NCBI GenBank assembly: GCA_002702655.1 | Contig: PABB01000005.1 | Coordinates: 145,196-209,195, forward strand | Direction: 5' to 3' | DNA from: Planctomycetaceae bacterium | GTDB taxonomy: Bacteria > Planctomycetota > Planctomycetia > Pirellulales > Lacipirellulaceae | DNA: 64,000 bases | Shown: piece after piece, positions 8,601 through 17,428 of the stretch | How positions within the stretch are numbered: the stretch's first letter is position 1 | Layout of the letters: each line of letters opens with the position of its first letter | The notes under the pieces: model-generated | Database searches by the model: none | The model's input: the letters and a program-made list of their open reading frames with translations, nothing else | Told to the model about the DNA's origin: nothing | Translations under genes and position numbers: made by a program

Positions 8601-8641
8601 GGATCAGCAACTTGTTGATCTGATTGTCACCGGACGGATTT

Positions 8642-8811
8642 CACCGCAGAGAGCACGGAGAGGAATTAGGAATTGCAAATTAAGAAATGCAAACTGCAAA
8701 TTGCTGAGGCCAAGCAATCGAGACTCGGCGGGAATTCAGGCCCGCAATGATCAATTTGCACTTTGCATTTTTCAATCTGCAATCGCACTTTCCTCTGTGT
8801 TCTCTGTGGTG
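8642..8811. repeat. Compound inverted repeat between serS and the peptidase gene
   Basis: The outer arms are CACCGCAGAGAGCACGGAG (8642 on) and the facing CCTCTGTGTTCTCTGTGGTG (8792-8811). Inside lie AT-rich arms built from repeats of TTGCAAAT and AAACTGCAAATT (8668-8704) and their inverse, ATTTGCACTTTGCA and TTCAATCTGCAATC (8752-8785). The whole 170-base unit could fold into one long imperfect hairpin. It is much richer in A+T than its surroundings and resembles the unit at 10796-10917. Confidence 0.8.
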
Positions 8812-8824
8812 AAGAATATCAAGC

Positions 8825-10195
8825 TTAATTGTCGATCGCCGCCAATTCGTGCCACAGGGCGGCACTGGCGGCGATGCCGCGGTGGAAGTCGGCCAGCGAA
8901 AACTTTTCGTTGGGGCTGTGCGGGTTGTCGTCGTTTTGGCCCCAGCCCAACAGCAGCACGTCCGCGTCGAGCGCTTCGGCGAACGTGTTGACGATCGGGA
9001 TGGAGCCCCCTTCGCGGATGAACACCGGCCGGCGGTCGAAGCCGGTTTCGATCGCGCGGGCGGCCGCCTGCAGGTACGGGCTGTCCAGCGGCATGACCAC
9101 GCCGGGCGCCCCGTGGAACTCGCGCAGGTCCATCTTGATCCCCGCGGGGAGCAGCTCCGCCAGTCGCTGTTTCAGGCCCGCGGCGATCTTGGCGGGGTCC
9201 TGATTGGGGACCAGACGGAAGCTGAATTTCGCGCTGGCTCGCGCGGGCAGCACGGTCTTGGCGCCCTCGCCCTGGTAGCCGCTGGTCAGGCCGTTCACGT
9301 CGAACGTGGGTCGCGCCCAGCGCCGCTCAAGCGTCGTGAAGCCCGCTTCGCCGTCGAGCGCGTCGACGCCCAACTGCTGGGCGAACTTCGGCTCGTCGAA
9401 GGGCAACGCGGCGAACTCCGCCCGCTCGGCGTCGGTCAGCGGCGCCACGTCGTCATAGAAGCCGGGGATCGTGACGCGCCCGTCAGCGTCGATCAAGCCA
9501 GCCAGCATCTTGGCCAAGGCGATCGCCGGGTTGGCCACCGAGCCGCCGAACACGCCCGAGTGCAAATCCTGCGACGGGCCGGTCAGTTTCAGTTCGAAAT
9601 ACGTGATGCCCCGCAGCCCGTAGGTGATCGCCGGCACGCCGGGGGCGAATTGGGCCGTGTCGCTGACCACGACGCAGTCGCAGGCCAGCTTGTCCTTGTT
9701 TTCGGCCAGGAATGCTTCGAGGTGTTCGCTGCCGACTTCTTCTTCGCCCTCAATCAGCAGTTTGACCTGCAGCGGTAGTTTGCCGACCGTTTCCAGCCAG
9801 GCCTGCACGCTATTCACGTGCGTGAGCATCTGCCCCTTGTCGTCGGTGGCGCCGCGGGCATACACGTTGCCGTCGCGCACGGTTGGCTCGAACGCGGGGC
9901 TGGTCCATTCGTCCAGCGGATCGGGCGGCTGCACGTCGTAGTGGCCGTACACCAACGCCACGGGAGCGCCCGGCACGGGCGGCGTCTCGGCGTAGACCAG
10001 CGGGTGGCCGGCGGTGGGGATCACCTCGGCCGGCAGGCCGAAGCTGCGCAGGTGATCGGCGAGCCACGCGGCGCCGCGCTGCACGTCGCCGGCGAACGCC
10101 GGGTCGGCGCTGACGCTGGGGATGCGCAAGAGCTCGAACAGGTCCGCTTCGAATTGCTCGCGCTGCGATTGCAGATATTTCCGAACGTCGTCCAA
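8825..10195 (-). CDS. M20 family dipeptidase/metallopeptidase
   Basis: A 456-residue cytosolic zinc exopeptidase. Metal and catalytic motifs of the M20 family are in order: YGHYDVQPPDP (His, Asp), ARGATDDKGQ (Asp ligand), EGEEEVGS (catalytic Glu-Glu), and the later DLHSGVFGG dimerisation-domain signature, with a C-terminal REGGSIPIV and NPHSPNEKF. The most similar characterised group is the dipeptidase/carnosinase-like clade; substrate cannot be set. The start is a TTG at 10195 giving LDDVRKYLQSQ, with GAGG a few bases upstream; no ATG fits. Confidence 0.9.
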   Translation of the reverse strand: MDDVRKYLQSQREQFEADLFELLRIPSVSADPAFAGDVQRGAAWLADHLRSFGLPAEVIPTAGHPLVYAETPPVPGAPVALVYGHYDVQPPDPLDEWTSPAFEPTVRDGNVYARGATDDKGQMLTHVNSVQAWLETVGKLPLQVKLLIEGEEEVGSEHLEAFLAENKDKLACDCVVVSDTAQFAPGVPAITYGLRGITYFELKLTGPSQDLHSGVFGGSVANPAIALAKMLAGLIDADGRVTIPGFYDDVAPLTDAERAEFAALPFDEPKFAQQLGVDALDGEAGFTTLERRWARPTFDVNGLTSGYQGEGAKTVLPARASAKFSFRLVPNQDPAKIAAGLKQRLAELLPAGIKMDLREFHGAPGVVMPLDSPYLQAAARAIETGFDRRPVFIREGGSIPIVNTFAEALDADVLLLGWGQNDDNPHSPNEKFSLADFHRGIAASAALWHELAAIDN

Positions 10196-10423
10196 GGGCT
10201 GCCTCAGGAGTTGCTAGCTCGTGAAGTGTCGAAGAGTCGCCTGCGCCGCGGCGTCGTGAGCGCACGTGCAACGGATAAGCGACCTCGCCGGCCCCGTCAC
10301 GCCTTGCTTGCCCCTGACGCTAGGCCCTCGCGAATCGACCCAATATAATGATCGGCAAGGAGTTAGGCTACTGCCGCCGTGGCCTTTGCCGGCTCTTGCC
10401 CCCCGCAGACCAAGGAATTCGCA

Positions 10424-10771
10424 ATGCCCCCCGACTCCGAGGGCGCCGCCGCCGCCGTCGTGGTTCCCGAGAAGGAAGCCGTCGCCAAGCCCGATCGCAA
10501 ACGCCAGCCTCGCTACCACGTGGTCCTGTGGGACAGCGACGAGCACTCCTACTGGTACGTGATCAAGATGCTCAAGGAGCTCTTCGGGCACGAGGAGGAG
10601 AAGGGCTTCCAACTGGCCAAGAAGGTCGACAACGAAGGCCGCACTGTCGTGCTGACCACCACGCTGGAGCACGCCGAGCTGAAGCGCGATCAGATCCACG
10701 CCTACGGCAAAGACGAGACGATCAAGGCGTGCAAGGGGTCGATGAAGTCGTCGGTGGAGCCGGAGAGCTGA
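10424..10771 (+). CDS. clpS: ATP-dependent Clp protease adaptor ClpS
   Basis: A 115-residue adaptor that delivers N-degron substrates to ClpAP or ClpCP. After a charged Ala/Lys-rich leader (about 30 residues) the ClpS core is evident: YHVVLWDSDEHSYWYVIKML, LFGHEEEKGFQLAKKVDNEGR, VVLTTTLEHAELKRDQIHAYG. The ATG at 10424 is preferred over an upstream in-frame ATG at 10379 because the latter adds unrelated residues. It is the first plus-strand gene after the divergent peptidase. Neither clpA nor clpC is in the window. Confidence 0.92.
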   Translation: MPPDSEGAAAAVVVPEKEAVAKPDRKRQPRYHVVLWDSDEHSYWYVIKMLKELFGHEEEKGFQLAKKVDNEGRTVVLTTTLEHAELKRDQIHAYGKDETIKACKGSMKSSVEPES

Positions 10772-10795
10772 GACAAAGGCGGAAGGCGGAACGGG

Positions 10796-10917
10796 GATTG
10801 CAAATTGAGAATTGCAAACTGCAAAATTCAAATTGCCGAGGCCTCCCGGGACTATCGCCGTGTGGATCGGGGGTCAGCGATTTTCAATTTGTAATTTGCA
10901 GTTTTCAATTTGCAATC
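10796..10917. repeat. AT-rich inverted repeat between clpS and the MtaB-type gene
   Basis: The left arm (10796-10836) is made of GATTGCAAATTGAGAATTGC and AACTGCAAAATTCAAATTGC; the right arm (10879-10917) is its imperfect inverse, GATTTTCAATTTGTAATTTG and CAGTTTTCAATTTGCAATC. A GC-rich loop of about 42 bases separates them. Just before it, GGCGGAAGGCGGA (10778-10791) is a member of another short tract family. Sequence and arm order match the unit at 8642-8811, including GAGGCC after the left arm. Confidence 0.85.
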
Positions 10918-10973
10918 ATCACTTGCCCGCGTCCCTGGCGGTCAAACTCAGTCTCTTGCCGACCACGTACTCC

Positions 10974-12260
10974 ATGAAGCTCAAGACCGTCACCCTCGGC
11001 TGCAAAGTCAACCAATACGAAACCGAGTATCTCCGCGAGGGGTTGCTGGGGATTGGGTATCGCGATGCGCAGGATGCCGAGGGGGCGGATTTGTGCATTG
11101 TGAACACCTGCACGGTCACGGCTGAGGGCGACTCGAAGAGCCGACAGGTCGTGCGCCGGCTGGCGCGCGAGAACCCCTCGTCGAAGATCGTCGTGATGGG
11201 CTGCTACGCCACGCGCGACCCTGCGGCGGTGGCGGCGCTGCCGAACGTGACCGAGGTGCTGACTGATAAGCGCGAGCTGCCCGATTTGCTTGGTCGGTTC
11301 GGCGTGACGGACGTGCCGACCGGCATCAGCGGCTTCGCCCGGCGGCATCGGGCCTACGTGAAAGTGCAGGACGGCTGCATGCTGCGGTGCAGTTTTTGCA
11401 TCATTCCCCACGTGCGGCCCCAACTGACCAGCCGGCCGATGGAGCACATCCTGGACGAGGTGCGGCGACTCGTCGACGGCGGCCACCGCGAGGTCGTGCT
11501 CACCGGCATTCACCTGGGCCACTACGGCGTCGACTGGAACCGGTACGAGCCCAAAGAGCGGTGGACGCGGTTGTCGCATCTGGTTCGCGCGATCGCCGAG
11601 TTGCCGGGCGATTTCCGCGTGCGGCTCTCCAGCATCGAGGCCACCGAGGTCACCCGCGAGCTGATCGACGTGATGGCCGAGCATCCCGAGCGGGTCTGCC
11701 CGCACCTGCACATCAGCATGCAGTCGGGCAGCGACAGCGTGCTGCGGCGGATGCGACGGCGATGGGGGGCCCGGCGGTTTGTCGATCGCTGCGGGTTGGT
11801 TCGCGAGCGGCTCGATCGGCCGGCGATCACCACCGACGTGATCGTCGGCTTCCCCGGGGAAACGGACGCCGAATTTGCCGAGACCGTCGACGTGTGCCGG
11901 CAGGCGGGCTTCTCGAAGATCCACATCTTCCCGTTCAGCGCCCGCCGCGGCACGCCTGCGGCCGACCTGCCGGGCCAGTTGCCCAAGGCGGTCAAACAAG
12001 AGCGCGGCCGTGAACTGGCGCGAGTCGAAGCGGAGCTGCGCGACGAGTATTTCGGGAGCTTGCGCGGGATGCGGCTGCGGGTGTTGGTCGAGGGCGAGGC
12101 CGCGGACCTGCCGGGCATGCATGTCGGGACAAGCTGCCGTTACGCGACGGTGGCGATCCCGGCGGAGCGCGCGCCATCAGCCGAGTTTGCCGTCGTCGAG
12201 GCCGGGGCGGCAGCGGATGGGATCTTGCATGTTGCTGAGTGCAAACTGACCACCGCCTAG
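10974..12260 (+). CDS. mtaB: tRNA t6A37 methylthiotransferase, MtaB type
   Basis: Radical-SAM methylthiotransferase; MtaB converts t6A to ms2t6A at position 37 of ANN-decoding tRNAs. The 428 residues begin MKLKTVTLGCKVNQYE, the N-terminal UPF0004 domain, whose cluster cysteines appear as GCKVNQ, NTCTVT and MGCYA. The radical-SAM triad is DGCMLRCSFC (CxxxCxxC). TTDVIVGFPGETDAEF and the C-terminal TRAM-like segment complete the order. The KVNQ form is typical of MtaB rather than MiaB or RimO. The ATG at 10974 lies 57 bases after an AT-rich inverted repeat. Confidence 0.92.
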   Translation: MKLKTVTLGCKVNQYETEYLREGLLGIGYRDAQDAEGADLCIVNTCTVTAEGDSKSRQVVRRLARENPSSKIVVMGCYATRDPAAVAALPNVTEVLTDKRELPDLLGRFGVTDVPTGISGFARRHRAYVKVQDGCMLRCSFCIIPHVRPQLTSRPMEHILDEVRRLVDGGHREVVLTGIHLGHYGVDWNRYEPKERWTRLSHLVRAIAELPGDFRVRLSSIEATEVTRELIDVMAEHPERVCPHLHISMQSGSDSVLRRMRRRWGARRFVDRCGLVRERLDRPAITTDVIVGFPGETDAEFAETVDVCRQAGFSKIHIFPFSARRGTPAADLPGQLPKAVKQERGRELARVEAELRDEYFGSLRGMRLRVLVEGEAADLPGMHVGTSCRYATVAIPAERAPSAEFAVVEAGAAADGILHVAECKLTTA

Positions 12261-12325
12261 GATGAACCGACCGCGCATCGGAGACTTGTCGCTCGCGGTA
12301 CTCTGGACGAAAAGGCCCCGTGGCG

Positions 12326-12544
12326 ATGAACGCCGCAAGCGGCGGTGATAAAGAGAGTTTCCATCTCAGAGCGCCCGGCGAGCAGGAGGCGATTCTTGCC
12401 AACCTGTTCTGCGAGCGCTGTCGCAGGCTGGCGTTGGCTCCCCAAGATTTCGTCGAGATCGAAAACGATGGCGTGGTGGTCGTTGAGGCGACTTGCATGC
12501 GTTGCGAGTCGCGCGTCCGATTGGCTCTCGACGACATCCCGTAG
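12326..12544 (+). CDS. Small protein with two CxxC motifs
   Basis: A 72-residue protein from ATG 12326 (a GTG two codons earlier is possible). It contains CERC and, about 38 residues later, CMRC, a spacing expected of a single zinc-binding ribbon; the segment between (QDFVEIENDGVVVVEATC) alternates like beta strands, followed by ESRVRLALDD. Probably a small zinc-ribbon protein; family not recognised. It lies 65 bases after the MtaB-type gene. Confidence 0.5.
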   Translation: MNAASGGDKESFHLRAPGEQEAILANLFCERCRRLALAPQDFVEIENDGVVVVEATCMRCESRVRLALDDIP

Positions 12545-12585
12545 TTTCACCGCGACCCGCAAGCCGCCAGGCATCCATGGCTCAT

Positions 12586-12614
12586 TTAGCCCCCGGTCAA
12601 TGACCGGGGGCTAA
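12586..12614. repeat. Perfect palindromic element
   Basis: TTAGCCCCCGGTCA and TGACCGGGGGCTAA form a 14-bp perfect inverted repeat around one A, between the CxxC protein gene and the beta-propeller gene. It looks like a REP-type element; without a T tract, a terminator role is uncertain. Confidence 0.85.
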
Positions 12615-12786
12615 GTGGTTGATTGCGGGACATGCGCGTCGTTGGTGAGCAGCGCTACACTGCTTGCCGATTGTTGCGTTTACCGCAGGGCCGGATCGCC
12701 TAAGCTGGCGGGCGATTCGGACGCAGCGCATGGCGGGCCGCCGCCAGCTGCTCTTGCCGCTCTGCTCTCTTGTGCGAGGACGACCC

Positions 12787-14055
12787 ATGCGACGCTTTGC
12801 CGCGACGACCGCGTGCGCACTGTTGCTATCAGCCGCGTTTGCTTTTCCCGCCCCCGCAGCCGATTGGACGCAGTTTCGCGGCCCCGGAGGCAGCGGGCTC
12901 ACCGACGAGTCCGATCTGCCCACATCGTGGAGCGAGTCCGAGAACGTCAAATGGACTGTCGACGTGCCCGGCATGGGGTGGGCGTGCCCAATTGTCGTCG
13001 ACGGGCGGGTGATCATCGCCACGGCAATCTCCGACGGCGAGAAGAACAAAGACAGCGACACGCGGTGGGAGCTGCACTGCTTCGACGCCGACACGGGCGA
13101 CGTGCTGTGGACCAAGCTGGCCGCCGAGGGCAAGCCGCGCATCGGCACGCATGGCGACAACACCTACGCGTCCGAGACGCCGGCGACCGACGGCGAGCGG
13201 ATCCTGGCTTACTTTGGCATGACGGGCGTCTACTGCTACGACCTCGATGGCAATTTGCTATGGGACAAGGACCTGGGCGCCTACCCCATGCGCAACGATT
13301 GGGGCACCGCCAGTTCGCCCGTGCTGCTGGACGGGCTGGCGTACATTCAGGTCGACAACGAACAGGAGTCGTTTCTGGTCGCGCTGGACGCCGCCACGGG
13401 CGACGAGAAGTGGCGCAAGACGCGCGACGAAACGTCGAACTGGGGTTCGCTGGTTGTCTGGGAGAATAGCAAGCGGACCGAGTTGGTCGCCATTGGCGAA
13501 ACGGTCCGCTCGTACGACCCGGCCAACGGCGAGGTGTTGTGGGAAGTCCGCCTGAGCGGCGGGGGCGCCAACAGCTCGCCGGCCACCGCGGGCGATTTGC
13601 TGGTGGTCGGCAACTCCGGCCGCCGCGACCCAGGAGCGCTGGTCGCCGTCCGGGCGGGCGGCTCGGGCGACTTGTCGGCCGAGGGGAACGACGGACTGCT
13701 GTGGCGGGTCGACGGCAGCGGTCCGTCGCGGTCGTCGCCGCTAATCTACGAGGGCTACGTGTATCTGCTGGGCGGGCGCGGCGGCATCGTCAGTTGCCTG
13801 AACGCGGAAACCGGCGAGCCGGCGTATCGCGAGCGGATGCCCAGCGGCGGTTCGTTCTGGGCGTCGCCGTACGCGTACGAAGGCCGCATCTTCTGCCCGG
13901 CCGACAATGGCGTCACCTATGTGCTTAAACCGGGGCCGGAGTTCGAGTTGCTTGCCACGAACAAGCTCGAGGGCCGCTTCTGGTCGACGCCCGCGATTGC
14001 CAACGGGGCATTGTTCATTCGCTCGGTCGACAAGCTGTACTGCGTGGGCAAGTAG
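12787..14055 (+). CDS. Exported PQQ-type beta-propeller protein
   Basis: A 422-residue protein with a clear signal peptide (MRRFAATTACALLLSAAFAF, cleavage near PAPAA|D). The mature part opens WTQFRGPGGSG and contains repeated outer-strand signatures of PQQ-like/quinoprotein blades: CFDADTGDVLWTK, CYDLDGNLLWDK, ALDAATGDEKWRK, SYDPANGEVLWEV, CLNAETGEPAYRE, YVLKPG. This family is abundant in planctomycetes and usually acts as a scaffold; no enzymatic residues for alcohol dehydrogenase activity were seen. The ATG at 12787 is placed directly before the signal peptide; an upstream in-frame ATG gives an improbable long leader. Confidence 0.85.
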   Translation: MRRFAATTACALLLSAAFAFPAPAADWTQFRGPGGSGLTDESDLPTSWSESENVKWTVDVPGMGWACPIVVDGRVIIATAISDGEKNKDSDTRWELHCFDADTGDVLWTKLAAEGKPRIGTHGDNTYASETPATDGERILAYFGMTGVYCYDLDGNLLWDKDLGAYPMRNDWGTASSPVLLDGLAYIQVDNEQESFLVALDAATGDEKWRKTRDETSNWGSLVVWENSKRTELVAIGETVRSYDPANGEVLWEVRLSGGGANSSPATAGDLLVVGNSGRRDPGALVAVRAGGSGDLSAEGNDGLLWRVDGSGPSRSSPLIYEGYVYLLGGRGGIVSCLNAETGEPAYRERMPSGGSFWASPYAYEGRIFCPADNGVTYVLKPGPEFELLATNKLEGRFWSTPAIANGALFIRSVDKLYCVGK

Positions 14056-14422
14056 CCGCGGTCGCGCGATCGCGACCAGCCAGGTGCAGCCGCTAGGTTT
14101 TCGATGAGCTCCGGTTCGTTGCCGGACCGCGGTGTGGTCGCACCCGCGACCGGGCAACCCTGCTGCTGGGCCAATCCCGATCATCATGCGCACCGCGGCG
14201 ATCGCTGTTGCCAACCGCCGGGCCGCCGCAGAACTCGCCCCCACGCGAGCAGAACGGACGATCGCGCCGGCAGCGGCGGGGGCGACCTTCTGGGGGCGTC
14301 GACCGCCTTGGGATGCTGACTATGCAAAGCGGATTGGTCGTTTTCCCCTCCTTCGGTTCTCTGTTCGATCGGACCTGGGCGTTTCGTTGGGAATTATCTT
14401 GCTAAGTTGATCGTGGTGCGTT
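14056..14422. other. Non-coding interval
   Basis: No credible gene. Frames on both strands are arginine-rich shadows without family features. A promoter-like pair lies at the right edge. Confidence 0.4.
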
Positions 14423-14544
14423 CATAATCAAGCCCTGACATTCGTCGTCCTCAGCTCGCACAAGCTAACGCAAAGCTGCCACGAATCGATGCACCTGACT
14501 GCCCCCGGGCAGTGCGCGGTGCGTTATTCGTGGCGGCTTTTTTT
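14423..14544 (+). ncRNA. Candidate small RNA with promoter-like pair and strong terminator
   Basis: TTGCTA and CATAAT (14423-14428) are 18 bases apart and could serve as -35 and -10. About 50 bases on, GCTGCCACGAAT (14475-14486) pairs with ATTCGTGGCGGC (14526-14537), with inner pairs GCACC/GGTGC and ACTGCCC/GGGCAGT, followed by seven T (14538-14544). This is a textbook rho-independent terminator, yet the nearest upstream gene ends 420 bases earlier. A transcript of roughly 110 bases is inferred; it could instead be a late terminator of the beta-propeller gene. Confidence 0.35.
14475..14544 (+). terminator. Strong intrinsic terminator
   Basis: Long hairpin with 12-bp outer stem and nested inner stems, then TTTTTTT, oriented for plus-strand transcripts. 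Confidence 0.8.
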
Positions 14545-14777
14545 GTGGCTTGGTCTCAACTGTTGCTGGGGTGCCGACGGCATGGCCGCAGCCTGTGCGA
14601 CACGCCGAAACACGCCAGATCGAGGCACGACGAATTGCTCCGATCAAGTTACGAATAGTCGGACGAATTCGTATGCGATGGCGCGGATTCGCTTGATTCT
14701 CGGCCAAAGCAGTTTGGCCGGCTGTCAGGTTGTGAAGTCTTTACTGTTAGCCAGCGCATGGATTGGGAGATCACGAA

Positions 14778-15920
14778 ATGATTCGACGATGCCGTTCTCG
14801 CTTCAGCGCGGCGCTGCTGTCTTGGTTGTGTCTCGCAACGTCCTGCTTGGCCGGTTGGGACGTGACGCCCCTGGGCGAGGGCTATGCTCAGGTGATCCAA
14901 GTTGATTCGCTGGGCGCGCCGCATCTGGGCGTATCGACGGGCGGTCAATTGCACTACCAGACGTTGGTCGACGGATCGTTCGCGACTCAGGAGACGTTTC
15001 CTTCCACGACAACCTTTGCGCTGGACAACGTCGACAAGCCGTTTTTCGTCGCCAAGACTGGTCCAGACTTTTCGCCAGAGCTCATTTATCGGGACGATCA
15101 GGGAATTCAACAGGCCATCCCGATTGCCAACCATCGCGTGGGCACGATTCAATTGATCGGTTTCGATAGCCAGAATCGCCCCCACGTCGGTTACAACGAC
15201 CCGGACACGGAAGAACTGATTCACAGCCGATGGGATGGCGTTTCGTGGACGCCTCGCGTGGTCGCGACTGGGTCGAACTTCCGGTTCGCCAACTCGTGGT
15301 TCACGGCGACAATTGACGCCAACGATCGTGCGCACTTCCTATGGGACGACGACTCTGATCAATTGCAGTATGCCGAGCCAACCGCCATGGGCTGGACCAT
15401 CGATCCGTTGTTCATGGACCAAGACGTATTTCCGTACAACATGCAGATCGATCAACAGGGAGACATACATTTCGCTCACCACGTATTCACCGGTTCTTTG
15501 CTGACCGGCGGTTTGTTCTACGGAGTGATCGAGGACGGGGCGCCACGCAACGAACGCATTCCAGTTGCCAAGAATTTTGGCGCTTCTCGTGCGATGATTG
15601 TTCTTGACGACGATCAACTACCTAACATCTTCAGCTATGATGCCGCGTTCAGAGCGCCGGTCGACTTGGTCCACTATCAACTCACGAAGGACGGCTGGGA
15701 ATCCACGATCATTGACACCCATCCCGACCCCCAATTCAGCGGCCCCGATCAGATCGTAGCCGCGTACGGCGGCGGACGCCATCACGTGCTCTTCTCGACA
15801 GGCGATCGCGATATCTTCTACGCCGTACAGACGATCCCCGAACCCACCGCAGGTTGCCTGCTGTCTGTCGCGACCGCGATGGCCGTGCACGCGCGTCGTC
15901 GTCGCGCGGCAAGGCGGTAA
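14778..15920 (+). CDS. PEP-CTERM anchored exported protein
   Basis: A 380-residue protein with an N-terminal signal peptide (MIRRCRSRFSAALLSWLCLA, cleavage near CLAG). The C terminus is a PEP-CTERM sorting signal: IPEPTAGC, a hydrophobic stretch and an arginine-rich tail (HARRRRAARR). The body has repeated D.....PHVGY / HFLWDDD / PNIFSYD type segments reminiscent of a beta-propeller, with no catalytic motif recognised. Such proteins are exported, processed by an exosortase and held at the envelope. The ATG at 14778 directly precedes the signal peptide. The gene is less GC-rich than its neighbours. Confidence 0.75.
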   Translation: MIRRCRSRFSAALLSWLCLATSCLAGWDVTPLGEGYAQVIQVDSLGAPHLGVSTGGQLHYQTLVDGSFATQETFPSTTTFALDNVDKPFFVAKTGPDFSPELIYRDDQGIQQAIPIANHRVGTIQLIGFDSQNRPHVGYNDPDTEELIHSRWDGVSWTPRVVATGSNFRFANSWFTATIDANDRAHFLWDDDSDQLQYAEPTAMGWTIDPLFMDQDVFPYNMQIDQQGDIHFAHHVFTGSLLTGGLFYGVIEDGAPRNERIPVAKNFGASRAMIVLDDDQLPNIFSYDAAFRAPVDLVHYQLTKDGWESTIIDTHPDPQFSGPDQIVAAYGGGRHHVLFSTGDRDIFYAVQTIPEPTAGCLLSVATAMAVHARRRRAARR

Positions 15921-16680
15921 TCGCGGTCGACGGGATGGACTCTCGCTGGCGTTGCAGGCCGCGGCTCGTTTTTCGGTGGCCCAGTGCCGAGCGTCAGCGG
16001 CTCCGCGGGTGCGCACGCACTGAGCGTCGGTCGCGTTCCATGCACCGGCGGGACCAAGCGGCACGCCCCATCTCGTCAATCTTGACAGTCGCCCCCTGCG
16101 GGTCTCGCTGGAGAGACTGGGAATGCCGATTCGGCGGAGTTGTCCGCGGCGGCCTCCGGCGCGCTACGCGGTCCGTGGGCGAGTTCGCGGGGAAGTATGC
16201 CCGTTTCTGGACTGAGGCACGGGCGTCGCGCGCAATCGGGGCGGCGAAACTGGCCCCATCCATTCGTACGGTCAAGCCGCCCGGGCAAGGACCGGGGTTA
16301 TTCTCGTGCGCTGGGCCGCGTCGCTCGTCGTCGTCCGAGCCGCCCGCTAAGGGAGGTGAGCCTCGCGCGGCTCGCGCCGCGCGGGAGCTGCCGTCGCATT
16401 CCGTGCGTCTCGCGCAACGCGCACGGCCTGCGGAATCCGCGCCACCCGCGCCAGCCTCCTTCGGCGAGTCTGCGACCTGCGGGATTTGGCGAAACTGGTG
16501 AAGCACTGCCAGCGGCGCAAACGATATTGCTGATGACGCAACGAGTGTTAGCCGTGCAATTGAGCGGTTCGAGCGTTTGAGTCATCGCATCGGCGCCATG
16601 TACTCCCCGTGAGGCGCGAGCGAGACGCTGGACACCGTCTTCGCGGCGTATGTGTTTCCCTTTCTGTAAGGAGCCTCCCG
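15921..16680. other. 760-base interval without a recognisable gene
   Basis: Frames of up to 215 residues exist on both strands, but all are arginine, proline and serine-rich with no hydrophobic pattern. The right end must carry the promoter of the cysteine-rich protein gene, whose ribosome-binding site AAGGAG lies at about 16668-16673. Nothing else could be supported. Confidence 0.4.
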
Positions 16681-17274
16681 ATGGTCCGTTATTCCTTTGC
16701 GCCGGCGCTGGCGATCGCGCTTGCCTTTGCTGGGAACGCGAACGCGTTCTTCGGCTGTGGCGGTTGCGGTTGTGAGCCGGCCTGTGGCTGTGCGATGGCT
16801 TGCGAGCCGAGCTGCGGCTGCGAAGTCGCCTGCTGCGACCCCTGTTGTGATCCGTGTTGTAAGCCGAAGTGCGGTCTGTTTGCCCGCCTGAAGGCCCGCC
16901 GCGCCGCCCGCAAGGCGTGCTGCTGCGATCCGTGCGGTTGCGAAGTCAGCTGCGGTTGCGCTTCGGCTTGCGAGCCGAGCTGCGGTTGCGCCGACGCCTG
17001 CTGCGAGCCCTCGTGCGGTTGTGCGACCGCCTGTGAGCCGAGCTGCGGATGCGCCGATGCATGCTGCGAGCCGTCCTGCGGTTGCGCCGACCCGTGCTGC
17101 GATCCTTGCTGCGACTGCTGCCCCAAGAAGGGTTGCATCGCTCGCCTGATGGATCGGATCCGCGCCCGTCGCGCCGCCAAGGCCTGCTGCTGCGAAGTCA
17201 GCTGCGGTTGCGCCGACGCCTGCTGCGAGCCCAGCTGCGGTTGCGCGGTTGAGCCGAGCTGCGGCTGCTATTGA
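16681..17274 (+). CDS. Exported cysteine-rich repeat protein (27% Cys)
   Basis: A 197-residue protein with signal peptide (MVRYSFAPALAIALAFAGNA, cleavage after NA-NA). The mature protein is almost only Cys, Gly, Ala, Glu, Pro, Ser and Asp: I count 54 cysteines, in units such as EPSCGC, ADACC, EVSCGC and DPCC. Two basic linkers, GLFARLKARRAARKACCC and GCIARLMDRIRARRAAKACCC, divide it into three Cys blocks. AAGGAG lies at a good distance from the ATG and an excellent terminator follows. Possible roles are metal binding or a disulfide-linked wall or coat component; neither is shown. Dense Cys proteins are a recurrent theme in planctomycete envelopes, so the structural role is a reasonable guess. 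Confidence 0.85.
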   Translation: MVRYSFAPALAIALAFAGNANAFFGCGGCGCEPACGCAMACEPSCGCEVACCDPCCDPCCKPKCGLFARLKARRAARKACCCDPCGCEVSCGCASACEPSCGCADACCEPSCGCATACEPSCGCADACCEPSCGCADPCCDPCCDCCPKKGCIARLMDRIRARRAAKACCCEVSCGCADACCEPSCGCAVEPSCGCY

Positions 17275-17344
17275 GCAGCGGCACGGTAGAAAGATTGCCC
17301 CGACTCGCGCGGCACACGCGCAGCGGGGCATGAGTTAAAACGAC

Positions 17345-17388
17345 AAAGGCGGCCTTGACGCATCATTGGCGCGAGGCCGCCTTTTTTT
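17345..17388 (+). terminator. Strong intrinsic terminator of the Cys-rich protein gene
   Basis: AAAGGCGGCC (17345-17354) pairs perfectly with GGCCGCCTTT (17375-17384) and continues into a run of seven T. Confidence 0.9.
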
Positions 17389-17428
17389 GTGCGCGGGCGG
17401 GTACTGCACAGCGACAATGCCGCGATGT

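Noticed and set aside
15854-16501. Frame of 215 residues after the PEP-CTERM protein gene
   Set aside because: Arg/Ser/Pro-rich throughout, no hydrophobic pattern, no ribosome-binding site, and it overlaps a certain gene end.
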